From Hymenobacter lapidiphilus (lineage in GTDB: Bacteria > Bacteroidota > Bacteroidia > Cytophagales > Hymenobacteraceae), in NCBI RefSeq assembly GCF_003417065.2, contig NZ_QVLT01000005.1, positions 62,001-126,000 of the forward strand: a DNA stretch of 64,000 nucleotides, read 5' to 3'. Both the position numbers and the translations under genes were made by a program. Positions 61,706 through 64,000 of this stretch are shown piece by piece. The notes beneath the pieces were generated by a model. That model ran no database searches and was not told where the DNA came from. It worked only from the letters and a program-made list of their open reading frames with translations. Position 1 is the first letter of the stretch, and each line of letters opens with the position of its first letter.

Positions 61706-62296
61706 ATGGCCAAATTTAACCCCTGGCACGACGTAAGCCGCGGCGACAACGTCCCCCAAACCGTTACCGGCATCATCGAAATCCCGAAAGGCTCGAAGGC
61801 CAAGTACGAGCTGGACAAAGACAGCGGCATGCTGAAACTGGACCGCGTGCTGTTCTCGGCCGTGCATTACCCGGCCGCCTACGGCTTCATCCCCAAAACC
61901 TACTGCGACGACAACGACCCGCTGGATATTCTGGTGCTGTGCTCGGTGGAAATCGTGCCCATGTGCCTCGTAGAGGCCAAGGTTATCGGCGTGATGCAGA
62001 TGGTGGACGGCGACGAGGAGGACGACAAAATCATTGCCGTAGCCGCCCACGACATCTCCGTCAACCACTACAACGAGCTCGACGACCTGCCGCCGCATAC
62101 GCTGCGCGAAATGCAGCGCTTCTTCGAAGACTACAAGGCCCTGGAGCACAAGTCGGTAACGGTGCAGCGCTTCCTGCCCCGCGAGGAGGCTTACCGCATC
62201 ATCGACGAGAGCATCCGTCTCTACAACGAAACCTTCCCCAACGGCAACGACCACGAGGCTGTACTGGCCAAGGAGGAGGTAGGAGCGAAGAGCTAG
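61706..62296 (+). CDS. ppa: Inorganic pyrophosphatase (family I)
   Basis: A 196-residue cytoplasmic enzyme hydrolysing pyrophosphate. Substrate and metal residues lie in IIEIPKGSKAKYELDKDSG, FSAVHYPAAYGFIPKTYCDD and the signature DDNDPLDILVL. A second Asp cluster is VDGDEEDDKIIAVAAHD. The C-terminus (HLREMQRFFEDYK-like TLREMQRFFEDYKALEHKSV) is typical of the bacterial soluble enzyme with a short tail. Monocistronic between two inverted repeats. Confidence 0.95.
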   Translation: MAKFNPWHDVSRGDNVPQTVTGIIEIPKGSKAKYELDKDSGMLKLDRVLFSAVHYPAAYGFIPKTYCDDNDPLDILVLCSVEIVPMCLVEAKVIGVMQMVDGDEEDDKIIAVAAHDISVNHYNELDDLPPHTLREMQRFFEDYKALEHKSVTVQRFLPREEAYRIIDESIRLYNETFPNGNDHEAVLAKEEVGAKS

Positions 62297-62310
62297 AAGC
62301 ACAACCAGCA

Positions 62311-62425
62311 CGACGTAGGGGCGGGGCTTGCCCCCGCCCGCCGTTGAACAAATCCCATTGGCCGGTTGAGAGCCATCAGTGGGGTCGTTCAACGGCGGGC
62401 GGGGGCAGGCCCCGCCCCTACATCG
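62311..62425. repeat. Inverted repeat with GGGGCGGGGC arms and GTTGAAC ends
   Basis: The left arm CGACGTAGGGGCGGGGCTTG (62311-62330) ends at CCGCCGTTGAAC (62349). The right arm starts GTTCAACGGCGG (62387) and ends GCCCCGCCCCTACATCG (62425). It lies between ppa and the UbiA-like gene. Confidence 0.93.
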
Positions 62426-62483
62426 TTCTGCCGACCGCCTGCCACCGCTTTCGTAGCCCCCCGCCACGCCTTAACTTGCTCCC

Positions 62484-63383
62484 ATGCAAGCCGCCCGCCC
62501 TACTTCCGAAACCCCAACCCTGCCGCTGGCCGGGTGGCGGCAGGTGCTCAATGCGGTGCTCTACAGCAGCGTGTGGCTTTCGGTGGCGGCCCTGGGGCTG
62601 ATGTGGGCGACGTTTCTGTTCTGGGGCGTTCATATCTCGGTACGGCTGGGCGGGCTGATATTCGCCGCCACCCTCTTCCTCTACAACCTCGACAGCGTGC
62701 TGCCCTACAAGCACGGCCAGCTGCCCGGCGCCACCCGCCGCAAGCAGTGGATTCGGGCCCACCGTCACCAGCTATTGGCCCTCACGGTAGCGGCCGGCGC
62801 GGCGGCGGGGTGGCTGTACCTGACCCATGCCCGACTGCTGCCCCTCACGCTGTTCGGCGGCCACCTGGCGCTTATCTCGGTGCTCTACTCGATGCCGCTG
62901 TGGCGCCGCCGGGGCCGCTGGTGGGCCCTGCGCGACCTGCCGCTACTCAAGGTGTTCCTCATCGCCTACGTCTGGTCGGCCGTCACCGTCTGGATACCTG
63001 CCTTGTACCTGGGCCGCGACTGGGCGTCGCCGGTGGTGCTGGTGCTTTTCGCCCGCCGCTTCCTGCTCATTCTGGCCCTGGCGCTGGTTTTCGACATTCG
63101 CGACTACAGCAAGGACCGGCTGACTGGTACCCGCACGTTTCCGGGTATGCTGGGCATCCGGGCTACCAAATGGCTGGGGCTGGTGGCCCTGCTGGCTGCC
63201 GCGCTGCTGGTGCCGCCCGGCGTATCGGTGGCGCACGCCGTGGCGCTGGTGGCGCCGCTGGGGCTGGCCGCCGCCGTCATCTGGTTCGCCGAAGAGTCGC
63301 GCCCCGACTACTATTTTGCCCTGCTCACCGATGGGGTAATGGTCGTGCAATTCGTAGCCGTGTGGCTGGCGGTGGGACGGTAA
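62484..63383 (+). CDS. UbiA-like prenyltransferase family protein
   Basis: A 299-residue polytopic protein with about eight TM helices. The first Asp-rich motif position is YNLDSVLPYKHGQLPG (usually N-D-x-x-D, here N-L-D-x-V). The second is DIRDYSKDRLTGTRTFPGML, which keeps the D-x-x-D-x-x-x-D pattern. The weakened first motif means the enzyme may act on an unusual acceptor or be inactive. Substrate unknown; menaquinone synthesis is one possibility, but MenA is usually closer to consensus. Confidence 0.82.
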   Translation: MQAARPTSETPTLPLAGWRQVLNAVLYSSVWLSVAALGLMWATFLFWGVHISVRLGGLIFAATLFLYNLDSVLPYKHGQLPGATRRKQWIRAHRHQLLALTVAAGAAAGWLYLTHARLLPLTLFGGHLALISVLYSMPLWRRRGRWWALRDLPLLKVFLIAYVWSAVTVWIPALYLGRDWASPVVLVLFARRFLLILALALVFDIRDYSKDRLTGTRTFPGMLGIRATKWLGLVALLAAALLVPPGVSVAHAVALVAPLGLAAAVIWFAEESRPDYYFALLTDGVMVVQFVAVWLAVGR

Positions 63384-63411
63384 GAGAGTGGGGTCGGGCA
63401 GAAGGGGATAG

Positions 63412-63530
63412 AAAAGAACGTGGTCATGCTGAGCGGAGCATCTCTACCGCAATGGCAATTCTGTCGTTGAGTTTACCATTGCGGTAGAGATGCTTCGACT
63501 CCGCTCCGCTCAGCATGACCACGTTCTTTT
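63412..63530. repeat. Inverted repeat of the GTCATGCTGAGC family, left arm shortened
   Basis: The left arm AAAAGAACGTGGTCATGCTG (63412-63431), then AGCGGAGCATCTCTACCGCA. The right arm CATTGCGGTAGAGATGCTTC (63478-63497) runs to GACCACGTTCTTTT (63530). The right arm has an extra segment (CTTCGACTCCGCTC) missing on the left. Compare with the perfect copy at 59560-59684. It lies between convergent genes. Confidence 0.93.
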
Positions 63531-63544
63531 TCCTCCCAACTCAC

Positions 63545-64000
63545 TCAATCCATCAACTCCTGCAGCGCCGGCCCAATAAACCGCACGATGTCCGAGGCGA
63601 GCAGGCCGGCGTGGCCGGTGTGGGGCAGGGCCAGGTCGGCGGCGCGGCCGTGGGCGTGCAGGCCTACGAGCGCCGCAGTGAGGGGCGAAATGCCTTTGTG
63701 GGCCCGTAGCGCCAGCAGCAGGCCGGTAAGTACGTCGCCGCTGCCACCGCTGGCCATGCCCGGGTTGCCGGTGCTGTTGAAGTAGATGTTGCCGTCGGGC
63801 GTGGCCAGAGCGGTGTAGGTTCCTTTGAGCACGCAGTAGCAGCGGGTGCGGCCCGTGAAGTCGCGGAGCTGTTCGAGGCGGTGGTAGTCGTCGTGGGCGG
63901 GCTCGCCCACGAGGCGCTCGAACTCTTTGGGGTGGGGCGTGAACAGCGAGTCGGGCGGCAGCAGCTTCTGCAGTTCGGGGTAGGCACTTAACAGGTTAAG
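63545..64000 (-). CDS. nnrD: ADP/ATP-dependent NAD(P)HX dehydratase, C-terminal part (5' end outside window)
   Basis: 152 codons are seen, open to the window edge. Motifs of the YjeF C-terminal/NnrD domain: TPHPKEFERLVGEP, then CYCVLKGTYTALATPDGNIY and the signature NSTGNPGMASGGSGDVLTGL with the catalytic Asp, followed by ALVGLHAHGRAADLA. It repairs hydrated NAD(P)H. The N-terminal epimerase part (NnrE), if fused, lies beyond the window. Confidence 0.93.
   Translation of the reverse strand, partial: LNLLSAYPELQKLLPPDSLFTPHPKEFERLVGEPAHDDYHRLEQLRDFTGRTRCYCVLKGTYTALATPDGNIYFNSTGNPGMASGGSGDVLTGLLLALRAHKGISPLTAALVGLHAHGRAADLALPHTGHAGLLASDIVRFIGPALQELMD

Overview
The window is chromosomal DNA of a high-GC Bacteroidota member of the Cytophagales, most like Hymenobacter. 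The signs are a complete gldKLMN type IX secretion (T9SS) core with a PorP/SprF protein, a TonB receptor followed by a DUF4249 protein, Bacteroidota-type -7 boxes (TAnnTTTG), F-ATPase genes without the beta and epsilon subunits, and very many intergenic inverted repeats. No rRNA, tRNA, CRISPR array or insertion sequence was recognised. The window cuts genes at both ends: DUF4249 on the left and NAD(P)HX dehydratase on the right.

Layout. 1-4.7 kb: TonB receptor/DUF4249 uptake pair with a small secreted protein. 4.9-8.7 kb: DEDDh exonuclease, a TPM-TPM-LemA cluster and a sugar nucleotidyltransferase. 8.7-21.4 kb: an accessory block of eight genes, described below. 21.5-34 kb: prolyl oligopeptidase, small proteins, a second TonB receptor with a His-rich partner, HtpG, a MORN-type lipoprotein and YraN. 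33.8-38.4 kb: LipB with a coupled small protein, a MraY/WecA-like transferase, DUF4271 and uroporphyrinogen-III synthase. 38.5-44.3 kb: PorP/SprF and GldKLMN. 44.4-52.3 kb: UvrC, PBP1A and a PorW/SprE-like TPR lipoprotein split by a frameshift at a seven-base homopolymer. 52.4-58.7 kb: F1Fo ATP synthase genes atpZ/I-like, x, B, E, F, H, A, G. 58.8-64 kb: HAD phosphatase, PafA-type alkaline phosphatase, inorganic pyrophosphatase, UbiA-like prenyltransferase and the NnrD end.

The most unusual region is 8.7-21.4 kb. Seven minus-strand genes, read right to left, encode a vWA-like lipoprotein, a three-TM protein, a tubulin/FtsZ-like GTPase, a 1154-residue protein ending in an actin/Hsp70-type ATPase domain, a one-TM coiled-coil protein, a ZorA/MotA/ExbB-like channel subunit with a long tail, and a ZorB/MotB-like OmpA-domain stator. 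A divergent gene encodes a paralogue of the one-TM protein. A proton-driven 5:2-type motor joined to both an actin-like and a tubulin-like protein matches no characterised system I know. It lacks the ZorC, ZorD and ZorE effectors of Zorya, so its role (defence, envelope machine or stress response) is open.

Almost every intergenic gap holds a long inverted repeat. There are several families: tandem AGCTGTTAGC-type arms, a GTCATGCTGAGC family, GC-rich arms ending in GTTGAAC, and an ACGGACTAAAG type. Some act as plausible terminators, while others sit between co-directional genes of one operon.
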